Shown here: piece after piece, positions 25,871 through 37,333 of the stretch
Layout: every line of letters begins with the position of its first letter
Numbering within the stretch: position 1 is the stretch's first letter
NCBI GenBank assembly: GCA_014529385.2
Contig: CM043965.1
Location: 60,172,433-60,236,432 of the forward strand
Direction: 5' to 3'
DNA: 64,000 nt
Source of the DNA: Adiantum capillus-veneris
Taxonomy: Eukaryota > Streptophyta > Polypodiopsida > Polypodiales > Pteridaceae
Translations under genes and position numbers: made by a program
Notes under the pieces: generated by a model
The model's input: the letters and a program-made list of their open reading frames with translations, nothing else
Databases searched by the model: none
What the model was told of the DNA's origin: nothing

Positions 25871-25921
<51 letters not shown>

Positions 25922-26012
25922 TTCCTCTCAACCTCCTGCTGGATGAAGGAGGGCATGCCACATGTTAGGGGGAGGGTCGAAATCCCTTCTGCCTTTATAC
26001 TTACTATAGATA
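25865..26012 (+). repeat. CT microsatellite plus diverged end signature
   Basis: CT run 25865-25918, then 'ttagggggagggtcgaaat' and 'cctttatacttactatagat'. The order and spacing match the signature near 23810 although the CCTCCCCC arm has decayed. Confidence 0.7.
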
Positions 26013-26840
26013 CATTAACTTTTTTTTTTAATATTCAATTTTAAAAAAAGTCCTAAAAGAAGAGGTCACTTTATTCATTCAAACATGCTAAAAAAAAGGG
26101 GCTTTGATTTCCCTACAAACGTAAATTGTGTAGGGGGAGTTTGAATAGTGCACTCCCTAAGATGAAGCAGGACACCCCTCTCAAGATAAGGCCAACCTAA
26201 AGCTTTGCTTTTCAGCAATATTGCTACTAGCTCCATCGTCTTGTCTTTCTCCCTTCACGGTGCAACCAATATTCTCTATCACTATGTTAGTCGTGGATGG
26301 GAAGCAATATCAAGGCCATTTCTTTGGTGTGTTTTTAATAAAAAAAATTGAATTTACTACGTTTCTCAAATTTATATTGGTCTGAGTTTAGAACATCAAG
26401 CCAGCTTCCATATATTTCTACAAGTGCACATAAGTGAAGTTGTTAGGTCATTGGGTGATGTCCTACAAGTGCCAAATGGTTAAAGTTTAGCTAATTTTTG
26501 AACTTTGATCCAAATTTACAAAAGTGCATCATAAGGCTTCCACGCTCTAAACCGTTGATCCCCTTTTCCTCATGCCCGTGTATCATAAACTAGAACCTCC
26601 TAGATTTGGACGATCCTAGTTTAACAAGTGAACCAAGGAATTCTCGGTATGTGCACAACTTCTTAAAGACCATAGGTGAACATAGCCTTTGAGGAGTCTT
26701 CTATACTATTTCTTTCGAGAGTCAGGGAGTTTGGGCATGTATGCTTGTTTTTAGCTAACAAACGATTTTTTAGAGTAGGCTGCCTATTCCAAGGAGAACA
26801 CTCAAATTTTTTTATTAATGATTGATTGATTAGATTAACT

Positions 26841-26885
<45 letters not shown>

Positions 26886-28130
26886 GCACACACACACAGA
26901 GAGTTGGGATGTGTGTGGTCTAGCTGGGAAGGTGCAAAACCTCTAGCTGTGAGAGTTTGTGATGAGAGTCACAGAAACTTTAAGAAAAACCGTTTATAAA
27001 AAATCACCAACTCTCTTTTTAAAGATGACTCCAAAACTAAGATCGTTCATGACAAGACAATCACAAACCCTCTCTCCTATTCTGCTTGGGAATTTCTTGT
27101 TTTTGTAGATGAGTTTGTGATGAAAGAATCACCAATTCATGTAAAATTCTACTTAGAAAGAGTATTAAAAAACACTAAACTTTACACCATGAAACCTCAA
27201 CTCTCATAGAAGCACAAATTCCATTCAAATCCTAAACCTCTCATGGAAACATGTATCCTCACCCCCAATTACATAGTCGTAGCTTGAAACAGTTGAAAGG
27301 AATACACGAGCTTCCACCTTCACGACGACCATTTTTTGATTTTGCAAAGATTTAAGAGCTTCTAAATTGAAACCCACACACAATTTTGATAAGTTGAAAC
27401 CCAAATTCACTCCCTCACAAGCTCAGAGACAAGATTGCGAAGAGGCAGAACTGCACTAAACATAGATTGAGCAACCATGAAAGCAATTGCATAGTAGTGA
27501 AAAAATGCAAGTTTTTTTCCACCAAAAAGCAGCCTTCTCTCTCTTCTCCACGGAAATTTTTGCTGAGGTGTCAATTTTTTGGACCATTTTTCCACTTTGG
27601 ACCAAAACTAGGTCATTTTCAGCTCAATTTTTTTAAGGCCATTTTTAATCCAAAATATCCCAAACGAAGTTATAAAAACTGCTAAATTTGTGGGTTCACT
27701 TGCATAAGCATAAAAGTCATAGATATGCATTTTTCATCAATGTTCCATTTTGGGTCACTTTCCATGTAATTCTACGATGACACCTGTTAGCTGCTATTTT
27801 GGGTAGGCTTTGCCCATATCAATCTTTATAGGAAAGATGAGTGTTCCACCATGAAACAATTGAAATATGTACATCAAAAAACTAGAGTAGACATCTTATC
27901 AAGTGGGAAAACACACAAAGGCGCCACATCCAAGGCCACAACTCCTCGTATAGGTATGTACATGATAACAATCGTAATAGCTGCTTCAACATTTATCACA
28001 ATATGCACATAATTAATTTTATTTCCATGCATCAAAAGATGTTAAAAGTGAGGGAATTGTTTTGTTTTCACACTATGTTCATGTCATCATACGACATCCA
28101 CCCCCGACATGTGCCAACATTTTGCTTATG
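26013..28130. other. No gene recognised
   Basis: About 2.1 kb with only short open frames. It contains a CT run (26844-26882) followed after three bases by a short CA tract. No coding motif or RNA gene is visible. Confidence 0.5.
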
Positions 28131-28135
28131 TAGGT

Positions 28136-28486
28136 TTAATCTTCATTAAGATCCACATATATTTGGATGTCATTTTCATCTTTGGCAAAGTCTGAAAGAT
28201 CATCCTCTTGTTCTTCATCCGTATCCATGGCAATGTCATTAGGTTCTTCATCATCATTTTGTTGTGAATCAAAATGATCATTATCATGCCTCCTCTTGAA
28301 CATCTTGATTTTTTTGCCTGCTATGGGAACTTTGAGCTCCGTTCCATCAACCTCTCTCAAGGTATATGTAGAATTTCCATGCACATGTTTGACAATATAT
28401 GGCCCAAACACCTTTTTGCAAATATAGTACTTTGTGTTCCTTCCATCACTTGCTAATGCAATGAAGATGGAAGCTTCAAGCACCAA
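28136..28486 (-). pseudogene. C-terminal end of a Ty3/gypsy polyprotein
   Basis: A 116-codon minus-strand frame. KKVFGPYIVKHVHGNSTYTL and the following basic motif KMFKRR fit the barrel-like domain after gypsy integrases (usual G-P-Y/F motif). After it comes an acidic tail (DDEEPNDIAMDTDEEQEDD) before the stop. It is not the C-terminus of the chromovirus-like element at 29.8-34.7 kb, which has its own GPF motif, so it belongs to a second, truncated gypsy copy. Confidence 0.65.
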
Positions 28487-28667
28487 GCTTACACTTAAAA
28501 CACAACATCGATTCCTTCACAGCCTCGGACCCAAGACCTCACACACCTTCGAAGATGGTGAGAGCTAGCAGGGTATAAGAGTAGATTGGGAGGAAGAAGG
28601 AGTATTCTTACAAGAAAGAAGTATGTCCCCACAAATAATTACTCTTAATAGCTTAGTAATTAGCATG
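28430..28667. repeat. Dispersed direct repeat, copy 1
   Basis: About 235 bp from 'tactttgtgttcc' to 'cttagtaattag' match 35240-35485 in the same orientation, with scattered substitutions and small gaps. Shared phrases include 'gatggaagcttcaagcacca' and 'acaagaaagaagtatgtc'. Its left edge overlaps the gypsy C-terminal frame at 28136-28486. Confidence 0.85.
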
Positions 28668-29780
28668 GTATAGGAGATGATCATGCATTAGATCTTGGCT
28701 CTTGGTTGGATTTGCATCACAAAGACAAGAGTTGTTGGTGTAGGCCTCCCTTCTCACAAGCTTGGAGTAGATGATGAGCTTTCCATTAAAGCTTGAGAAG
28801 GAGATATTCTTCTTTACTTCACACATGAGATTTTGTGAGTGTGTGAGTGATAATGCCCTGCAAAAATCAGCCTTTTTCTCTCTTGGTCAACCCCTCTTCC
28901 TATTTGCTCATGCTGGCATCCTATTGGCCCCTGCAAAGCTTAGCCAATGACAATTAAGAAGCATAAGTGATAGCCTTGTGACATGTGTTCCCCTTTCCCC
29001 TTTTGTGAGATCTTTAGGTAATTCAATATTGCAATTAAACTCTCATTGGATCCCTTAGTCTTCTAGCCAATAGAAATCAGGCAAACCATTGGGCTGCTCA
29101 ATGCTCATTGGACCCCTTGGAGACTATCCAATAGTCTTATAGAGAGATTAATTCCTATTTGTTCTTTTATCAAGTGTTTTCAAATGAATTAAAATAAATT
29201 TAATCTAGCCTAATTCTCATTGTTCCACCTCTATGGAGATCTAATAGGATTTTAATGCACCTTGGGGGCAAGTGGGCTAGGGAGCTGACATGTGTCCACT
29301 ATGCTCTTTGTGTAAGGGGAGCTTGCAAGAGTATGTGTGTGTGTGTGTGTGTGTGTTTCTCTCTCATCCCCTACATATAAGGCTCGCCCCCTTCTAGATA
29401 GGGATGTGGGAAGACTTTTGAGTCTTCCCACAAGCATCCAATTTACCCTAAGGCTTGACCATTGAACATTACCTTTGAATTTTGGAACCTTAGCATTTAG
29501 GAAGTCTTAATGGGATGAACCTTAGGGTCTTTGAAGCCCATTGATGCACATTGCTCTTTTTCAAATTCCCCCCCTTTGGATCCCTATTTTCCCTCCTTTG
29601 GATCCCTACTGTGACCAGTCTGCCAGCCTAACCAATATTCTAGCTTTTTCTCCCCTGGTACTTCCCCATATTATATGATCAGTTTAACAAGAGAATATCA
29701 TTTAGGACAATTAGATATTAGTTATTATGACACATTACCTTGTATTCATGTTAGAGAATGGACTCCTGCAACACCTCTTA
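28668..29780. other. No gene; probable LTR sequence of the minus-strand gypsy element
   Basis: No coding frame. The position directly after the pol end of the minus-strand element is where its 3' LTR should lie. I cannot match it to a 5' copy by eye. It contains a GT microsatellite (29333-29356). Confidence 0.4.
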
Positions 29781-29784
29781 TTGG

Positions 29785-30803
29785 TCCTTGATCTATGGTG
29801 GGTCTTCAATAGTTGGTTCTTGAGGTGGCTCTCCTTTGTAAGGCTTTAGTAGGCTCACATGGAAAACATTGTGTATGAGACAATGACTAGGAAACTTGAG
29901 TTGATAGGCCATCTCATTGATTGGTCTAAGGATATGGAAGGGACCATAGTACCTTTTTGCTAATTTAGCATAGTACTTTTGGTGTCTCGTAGGATTCTTG
30001 CCCGTTGTGTGCCTTAATCGAGCCTTGTGAAATTTAGGTAAGACCCAATCGTTTTGTTTGAAGGCTCGAGCTCTTCTTTGCTTATCAGTAGCAGCCTTTT
30101 GCCTTTGTTGCTAGATAGAGATAGCATCCTTAATCTTTTGGCAAGATTCTTGTATGTCTCGGCTATACTCATCTGCAACAAAGATCTTCCCATGTACCTT
30201 AAGTAGCAGGGGACTTTTAGATCTTCCCTCAATTACTTCAAAAGGTGCTTTTTCAATGATGGTATGTGTAGTGTTATTGTAGGCATACTTCACTAATGGT
30301 AAGTACTTCTCCCATTGGGACCTTTGATCTACTTCCATTACATAGGCTTTTAGTAGATCAAGAATTGTTACGTTAGCTAGTTCACATTGGCCATCCGTTT
30401 GAGGATAGGCAGAAGAGAAGTTTAGCCTTGTCCCTAAATTCTCAAAGAGACCCCTCTAGAAATAACTTGTCATTCTAGGATCTCTATTCGACACTGTGGA
30501 CGTTGGCAAGCCATGGTACTTGAAGATTTGTGATATGAAGAGGGTTTCTATTTGATGGCATTTGATAGTGTTTTTGACAGTTATAAAATGAACTTGTTTC
30601 ATGAACCTGTCTACTATCATCCATATTCCTGTATTCCCATGGATAGGCTTGGGCAATCCAAAGATAAAATCAATGGATATGCTCTCCCATGGTGAATTAG
30701 GGATTGGCAATGGTTGAAGAAATCCAGGTTGTTTCCCTCTATCAAACTTCATCTTTTGGCATACCACACTTTTAGAAAAATACTCTTCTATGTTTGCTTT
30801 CAT
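29785..30803 (-). pseudogene. Integrase of the chromovirus-like element
   Basis: HAPPYAGHRG just upstream (30840-30880) supplies the two zinc-binding histidines; the first cysteine of the pair is serine (SVVCQK). The core reads PWESISIDFIFGLPKP (first D) and TVSNRDPRMTSYF (second D, with N for the usual D before R). Next come WEKYLPLVKYAYNNTTHT and KAPFEVIEGR, then in another frame RYYGPFHI and HNVFHVSLLKPYKGEPP. The stretch with the catalytic glutamate (30340-30456) is frame-shifted. Confidence 0.78.
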
Positions 30804-30824
30804 GGAAGGCTAATAGAAATATAT

Positions 30825-32259
30825 TTATATCCCCTTTAGGGTAGATTGAATCCCTCTATGCCCCGCATAAGGAGGAGCATGAGAATCATACATTAATTTC
30901 TCATGTAGTAAGTTAGTAACATATAGTCTATTGCCATAGAGAAGATAACCATCTTGTAAGGTAAATGGTTCCTCTTTCTTCCCTAGTGCAAGGGCTAAAA
31001 TCACATCTCTAAAATCGGGATCAATAGCGTACTCATCTATCATAGAAGATAGATCATTGTGAGTTGTTATGGAAACCGCATTCACTCTCGGCTGTCTTGA
31101 GAGTGCATTGGCTATTTGATTATGCTTGCTAGCAATGTGACCAATAGGAAAATGAAATTGCAAAAGGAAATTTTCCCACCTCATTTGTCTGTCGGAGAGC
31201 TTGGTCAGCATCATGAAGTACTTAAGGCTTTTTGGTGATCCGTCCGCAGAATGGAAGGAGTCCCCAATAAATAGTACTTCCACGAGTCTAAGACATGTAG
31301 AACTGCGAGGAGTTCCTTTTCATATATGCCTAGAGCTTTCTCAACAGGGTCTAGCCTTCGACTTTCATAGGCTATGGCGTGCCCTTCTTGGAGAAAAACA
31401 GCTCCAAGACAATCACCCCAAGCATCACATTGGAGCTTAAATGGCTTTGAGAGATTCCGCAGTGTAAGCACAGGTTGAGAGATAAGGTTTTCAAAAGCAT
31501 TGTTCTCCTTTGTAGACCATGTATACCTAATGTTTTTCTTTGTTAGGTCATGTAATGGTCCCGCAATTTGTGAGAACTTTTCCACGAAGCGTCAATAGTA
31601 TGCACACATACCTATAAAGCTTCTTAGTTCATGCAGATTCCTTGGATTAGGCCATCCTTTTATTACCTCTATCTTTGATGGATCCATTTGGATTCCATAT
31701 TGAGAGATAATGTGACCTAAATATTGAATCTCTTGTAAGAAAAACTCACTTTTCTTTTTATTAATATAAATTTCATTCTCTTGTAAGACTTGAAATATTA
31801 CCTAGAGATGTTGCTTGTGTTTTTCTAGTGAATTCGAGTAGATTATATATTATCAAACAACACCAGTAAAGGTTTGGTGAGGCCTGAATAGCTTCTCCAT
31901 CAAGCGGTTAAATGTGGTTGGTGTATTGGTCAAGCCAAAAGGCATGACAATGTATTCAAAAAGACCAAACATAGTGCAAAATGTGGTCTTTACATTGTCT
32001 TGATCAACTATCCTTATTTGATGGTAGCACTTTTTAGGTTAATCCTACTGAAGTAGGTCGATCCGTGTAGCTTATCAAATAGGTCTTCTACCCATGGAAC
32101 GAGAAACCTATTCTTGATAGTGATCCTATTTAGTGCTCTATAGTCGACACACATACGATATGTGCCATCTTTATTTTGCACTAATAACATGGGTGAACAA
32201 AATGAAGTTGAGCTAGACCTAACCATGCCCTTCTCAACTAACTCATGCACTTGCCACAT
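30825..32259 (-). pseudogene. Reverse transcriptase and RNase H of the chromovirus-like element
   Basis: RT begins VHELVEKGMVRSS, then CSPMLLVQNKDGTYRMCVDY, ALNRITIKNRF and FSRINLKSA. The last is motif A, with asparagine for the usual aspartate. The second catalytic motif near 31835-31855 reads LFDNI followed by a stop in place of YLDDI. RNase H is well kept: LQCDAWGDCLGAVFLQ, AYESRRLDPVEKA, YEKELLAVLH and LRTDHQKAL. Frames change near 32000, 31600 and 31240. The enzyme is inactive. Confidence 0.8.
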
Positions 32260-32773
32260 AATCTCCTCTTGTTGAGTTTGAGAAAATTTATAAGGAGGTT
32301 TCTTAGGATATGAGCTTCCTGGAAGAAGTTCAATTGCATGGTCATCATTGCCTCGCTTAGGAGGTAGTTCACAAGGGATGTCATCAATAAAAACATCTTG
32401 AAATCCCTTGAGAAAATTGGATAACTCTAATTTCTTGTGATTGTTTATATTTTCTTTTGCTAAAGCATTAGGTTCATTTTGAGAATCTTTAACAAAATCA
32501 TGTACATAGAAATAAAGCTCTTTATTGACTTATTAAAATCGTGTGTATGTACAATGGGTATGGTGTTACCCAAATCCTTAGCATCTATGTACATATCTTT
32601 TTCCATAAACCTAAATTAGATTTTCCTTTGAGGGAATTTAATATTTGCAGCCATGCAATCAACCCATGGTGCCCCTAGGATTACATCCTTGTGCTTGAGA
32701 GGAGAGATAAATAATTTCTCCTTCTCCACATAGCTTTGGACATGGAACCTGAATTTCCCAATTAAGGGAGTGG

Positions 32774-32992
32774 CTAAGGCTTCTTGCCCCTTGAAAGCAC
32801 ACCATCGACGGGTAGGACATCTCCCATCTCATAGGATTGGATGCCTAGCTTGGTGTCCAACTCTGTGGATATGAAATTGTGAGCAGAACCAGGGTCAAAG
32901 ATAATAAAAGCATCATGTTCTCTTACCTCTCCCCAAGCATGGCATAGAGGAGATCCTTTGTGGTGAGCATCCTCTTCTTGGATTTTGACCAA
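32774..32992 (-). pseudogene. Aspartic protease of the chromovirus-like element
   Basis: The motif IIFDPGSAHNFIS corresponds to the usual D-S/T-G-S/A-x-x-N-F-I-S. Proline replaces the residue after the catalytic aspartate. The frame is short because shifts interrupt it on both sides. Confidence 0.7.
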
Positions 32993-34603
32993 GGTAGCTC
33001 TAGGAGGCTCATTTCATGTATTCTTGTGGGGAGAAGCACGATAGGCATGCCCTTGCTTCCGACACTTGAAACAGTGTTTATCTTAATGATAGCGCTCAAG
33101 CTCTTCACAAGAGAGTTTAGTTTTGCCTTTATAAACTCCCTTCTCCTTAGCTTTGTTGTTGTTGGCGTTGCCTTTAGGAGACTTTTGGACATTTTCCTTC
33201 CCCTTGGGCTCATTATTATGGTCCTTGTTCTTTGTGGGCTTAAGATTTCTCTTAGTCCCTTGCTAAAAATTGATTTGTGAAGCCACCATGGTATGGTGTA
33301 TGACCACAGATATGGTGCGTGGCCTTTGGGAGTTGACATACTCCGCCATATCTTCAGTTAAACCCGCACAAAATTGTTGTTTTTTCTTTCCGAAATCCAT
33401 CTTTTTGAAGACACTGGCTTTGAGATGTAAGTCCCAAAACTTGTTTACATATTTTTGAATAGATTTTTAGGGAGAGAGCTTCAAGCTTTTCCATTCGGTG
33501 AGTACATTGTCTTTGGCATCGTTGCCAAAAACTGCTTCATGATGGAAGCTCTTAAAGCTTTCTATGTTTGTGGAGCTTCACCATTTGCCCGTAGGCTAGA
33601 CCACCATTTCTTGGCGGACTTTTGAAAATGCATAGCTACATGGTGGAGCTTAGAGGACTATTTGAAGCCCTCATCTCCAAATGCCGCATCGAAGTGTTGG
33701 ATGAAGGCCAAAACTTTGTTCCTAGCACCAAAGGTGACATCGTAGGTAAGGAAAGAGATGTTCTTTCCTCCCTCTTTGACCTTTTATAGCTTGGAAGACC
33801 TCTTCCAGGTGGCGTAGGATTTATTATGGCCTCTTCTTTTTGGTGGTTCAAAAGTTGCACCATCACTTTCTTTGTAAGAGGAAGAATTTGAGGAGGATGG
33901 AGAAGAGGGTGACCTCTTTCTCGCCTTTTTCTTCCCTTGTTCCTCCTTGTCTGCACCATCACTTTCTTCATAAGAGGAATTTGAGGAGGATGGAGAAGAG
34001 GGACCTCTTTCTGGCCTTTTTCTTCTCTTGTTTTCTCTTGTCCCTCTTTGAATTATGGTGTAGAGAAGTGTGAGATGGTCTTCTCCGTTTAGGGTGTGTT
34101 GGAGAGTGTTTTGCCCGCCGTCTTTGTGGATCCATCTCCACCAAGGTGTCAAGGTGGCAGGAGACTCACGTCTTTCTCGTTCTTTCAGTGGGGGATCTAC
34201 CATTGAAACTTGAGTTCTCCTTTGAGAAGGAGATGCATCGTCAAGTAGTATATTTTTGAGCCCTTCATAGGGATCCTCTTCTTCTTCCCTTATCGGAGAG
34301 AGGCCTCTTTTGGAAGTCTCACTAGGAAGCTTCCTAGGTACTCTCTCCTTCTTGATGGGGAGTTTGGCGAATCCCATGAGAATGTAGCTGCCATTGCACT
34401 TCACTTTGGAGGGATGGATTGCCCATGGCTTGTTGAAGCCTAGTGACAAGGTAATTAACAAGCATAGGGGCATCATTAGTAGCATGTTCATTAGCAAAAT
34501 CAAAGCTATTAACATTAATTTCAGTCTCTTTACTATTGTCAGCCATTCTAACAACTTTTAGGTGTAAAATTGTAAAATTTTTAAGTGTACTTTGGCACTT
34601 CAA
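32993..34603 (-). pseudogene. gag of the chromovirus-like element
   Basis: Starts near 34603-34542 with MADNSKETEINV. A charged, Ser-rich linker follows (33830-34080), in which about 90 bp is duplicated in frame (SSPSSSNSS twice, each followed by ESDGA). The core continues with NKVLAFIQHFDAAFGDEGFK, SAKKWWSSLRA and KYVNKFWDLHLKA. The zinc knuckle near 33040-33075 is CFKCRKQGHAYR, so the fourth ligand (Cys) is arginine. Several stops interrupt the frame. Confidence 0.7.
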
Positions 34604-34656
34604 GCCCTAGTTGCTACTCCTCTTAACCCCTTTAGGAAAGCACTCAAGCTTATGTA

Positions 34657-34676
34657 CCCATGGCTCGAATATCATT
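34657..34676 (-). promoter_or_regulatory. Primer-binding site, degraded initiator-Met type
   Basis: The minus strand reads TGATATTCGAGCCATGG. Compared with the usual TGGTATCAGAGCCATGG it has three differences. Its place just upstream of gag fits. A second candidate, TTGGTATCAAAG on the minus strand at 34941-34952, could be the site of another element. Confidence 0.5.
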
Positions 34677-34680
34677 AATT

Positions 34681-35239
34681 GCAAGCAATAGAAGAGAGGG
34701 TCTTTCACCACCAAAATTGTATCAGCTTCTGTCAACCTTCTAACAGCCGTAGTCAATCCGCATAGGACTCCACTATTAAGGTTATAGCTCTTGACGATGA
34801 TTCCCCGTTATCTGCACGAAGCAGTCATACTGCAAGGATGAAAAATCCCTATTCTACGTACTCAATTGCAATTAATAATACCAACCATTTATAGTTAGCT
34901 TGAGGACCCCTCTTTTTTCTCAAGAAAAAAGAAACTTTTTTCTTTGATACCAATGTAACATTTAATGGTTTAGTAACTTGTGTGTAGCAAAAATAACATA
35001 GTCATAGTGAGAATTTCATAAAGACTAGATTCCTAATTATCATAGCAAGAGTGGTTGGATGGAGAGAGCAACAAAGTCAGAACACCTAGTTAGATAGGCA
35101 TGAACAATACTTAAAAAGAGCAAGAAATTAAGCTATTGACAACAGTTGAGGACCAGATTTACATGGAGCCAGTTCCCCCCTCCAAAAGGCTTTGTATTAT
35201 AGGTTTCCCCCATCAAGGGAGACATTTTACAATACAATA
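34681..35239. other. No gene; probable LTR and flanking sequence
   Basis: No reading frame. It should contain the 5' LTR of the minus-strand gypsy element. A possible LTR edge, 'tgtaacattt', starts at 34954 next to the second primer-site candidate. Confidence 0.35.
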
Positions 35240-35485
35240 CTTTGTGTTCCATCAATAACTTACTGGTGCAATGAAGATGGAAGCTTCAAGCACCAAGCTT
35301 ACACTTGAAAACAAAAAATCAATTCCCTCACCGTCTCAGACCCAAGACGTCACACACCTTCAAAGATGGTGAGAGCTAGTGGGGTATGAGAGGAGATCAG
35401 GAGGAAAGATTATTCTTACGAGAAAGAAGTATGTCTCCTCACATAATCACTCTTAATAGCTTAGCATAACTTACTAATTAGAACA
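35240..35485. repeat. Dispersed direct repeat, copy 2
   Basis: Matches 28430-28667 in the same orientation. The two copies bracket the minus-strand gypsy element at a distance of about 6.8 kb. They are not simply its LTRs, because copy 1 overlaps a gypsy C-terminal coding frame and the homology does not reach the primer-binding site. Confidence 0.85.
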
Positions 35486-35986
35486 CCATTTTAGATAATT
35501 TGGGAAAATCCTGTTTTCCAAATTCTAAATGTGTCTACTAGGATTGTGTTATTTTATGATTTCTAAGCTCTAGTTGCCTTTTATTTAGATAAATTATCAT
35601 GATTGTATGAGTCTATTTTAATTTCTCTACTATAAAATTTAAGAATAAACCTCCAATATAGTTTTTGGAAAGAGGATTTGTATGACATCAGTGCTTTTCA
35701 AAATTCAACAAATGCTTCTAGAAGTAGCTTCTCAAAAAATGAGGCGTCAAAAAACCGATTGATATGATTTTAAAGCAGCATATAGATTTATTACATCAAT
35801 TAGAAAAGATAATATGTAAAGGCAAATAATATTAAACACTCTTGTCATAATTTGGTGACCTTAATCCATGTATAACAAAATACTTGGTCATGGTTTTGTA
35901 GTATGCTATCAAGTTTTAAATACACGATAATTTAAACAACATTCAAACTAATATTTCACACTTAAAAAGTCAAAACAATACTATAT

Positions 35987-36640
35987 AGTATCCTATGGCT
36001 ATAAGACCATGAGATGCCATCTATTGCACCTATGGCCTTAAGGACATATGGTGCTCTTTGTAGACATGTCTATGACTTTAATATGTCTCTTTATGACCTC
36101 AAGGCCATAGGGTTAGGATTGTTAGCTGGTCCCAACGTATAAAGAGATCCAGTCCTTCAAAGCCGTATGGGACTTTATTTATGTGCCACCCTATGTCCCT
36201 AACGCTGTAGGTTGTCTTAGGGCCACAAGATGTTGTTTATGCCAATAAGAAACCCTTCTATGCTCTATGTTGGCACTCTATGTACCTAGGCGCACAAGGT
36301 GTGCCTCCTATGCTAGTTAGAAATCCTTTATTCTATATGTTGTCACCATATGGCCTTAGACCATAGGGTGCCCTCTGTGCTAGTAAGAAATCCTCTATAC
36401 TCTGTGTTTGCACCTATGGACCTAGGGCCACAAGGTACCCTCTATGCTAGTAAGAAATTCTCTACACTCAATATTGAGACTATGTGGCCCCAAAGCCACA
36501 GGATATCCTCTATGGTAGTGAGAAAAACCCTCTATGATCTATGTTCACAAACAATTAAAAAATCTAAACAATACTCTAGAGTATCCTATGGCCCTAAGAC
36601 CACAAGATGTCATCTATTGCACCTATAATTCCATTTGGTA
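35987..36640. repeat. Palindrome-cored minisatellite, block 1
   Basis: About ten degenerate units of 60-70 bp. Each unit contains a palindromic core of the type CTATGGCC..AAGGCCATAGG and a linker with 'tatgctagtaagaaa' and 'ctctatgctctatgttggca'. Same family as the blocks near 38.2, 40.3-41.4, 41.9-42.5 and 45.6-49.3 kb. Confidence 0.9.
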
Positions 36641-37333
36641 TTTTATTTTAACTATACAAAGTTAAATGAGGCACTTACTTAGATAAACTATCATAATTAT
36701 AACTTTGAATTTATTTCTTAACATAAAACTACAATATAAAAACTCCTAATATAAGTTTGTGCCAAAGAATCAATGTTAAGATGAAGATTTTTTACATCGA
36801 GTACATGCTTTAAAACTTCACTCAAAGGTTTTAGAGATGGTGTCTCAAAAAAAGGAGGTGTTTAAAAACACCATTTGATGTGAATAATACGAATTGTATA
36901 CATTGATTATGTCAAAATAGTATAAAGTATAGACATAAAGATTACCACCAACTTGACAGTTTCATAAAAATGATGGTCTTCATCACATGTACAATAAAGT
37001 ACTAACTAGAAAGAGTATGATATATCCAAGATTGAGGGTGTTCAAAAAAAACCATTTTGTAACACTACCAAATGTCAAGAACATTCTGATTGTTTCAATC
37101 ACTTAATAAAGACAATTAATAAGAAGAAAAAGTTAACAATACCATATAAGCATCAAACAATGAAACCAAAGAACTTGAATGAGAGAAGTCTCCTCACAAT
37201 AGGATGCACTTCATTAAAAAATAGTTTAAAGATCTTTCAAGATATCCCACAACATTCCATCAAGTTTAGATTTTGAAAAGTACACAATGCCAAATACTTG
37301 GTAGATGCTATTTAGAATATTTAACTAGTACAC
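36641..37333. other. No gene recognised
   Basis: AT-rich spacer between minisatellite block 1 and the FCP1-like frame. No open frame or motif. Confidence 0.5.

Larger units (their letters stand above)
29785..34680 (-). mobile_element. Ty3/gypsy retrotransposon, chromovirus-like, decayed
   Basis: Read on the minus strand, the order is primer-binding-like site, gag with zinc knuckle, protease, RT, RNase H, integrase and the C-terminal GPF region. Sequence motifs (VCVDYRALN-type, YEKELLAV, WEKYLPLVKYAYNNT, HVSLLKPYKG) are those of plant chromoviruses. A chromodomain is not recognisable after LKPYKGEPP. Many stops and frameshifts are present. Confidence 0.85.

Noticed and set aside
28430-35485. 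LTR pair of the minus-strand gypsy element
   Set aside because: The left copy overlaps a gypsy coding frame and neither copy abuts the primer-binding site or the pol end as LTRs must.
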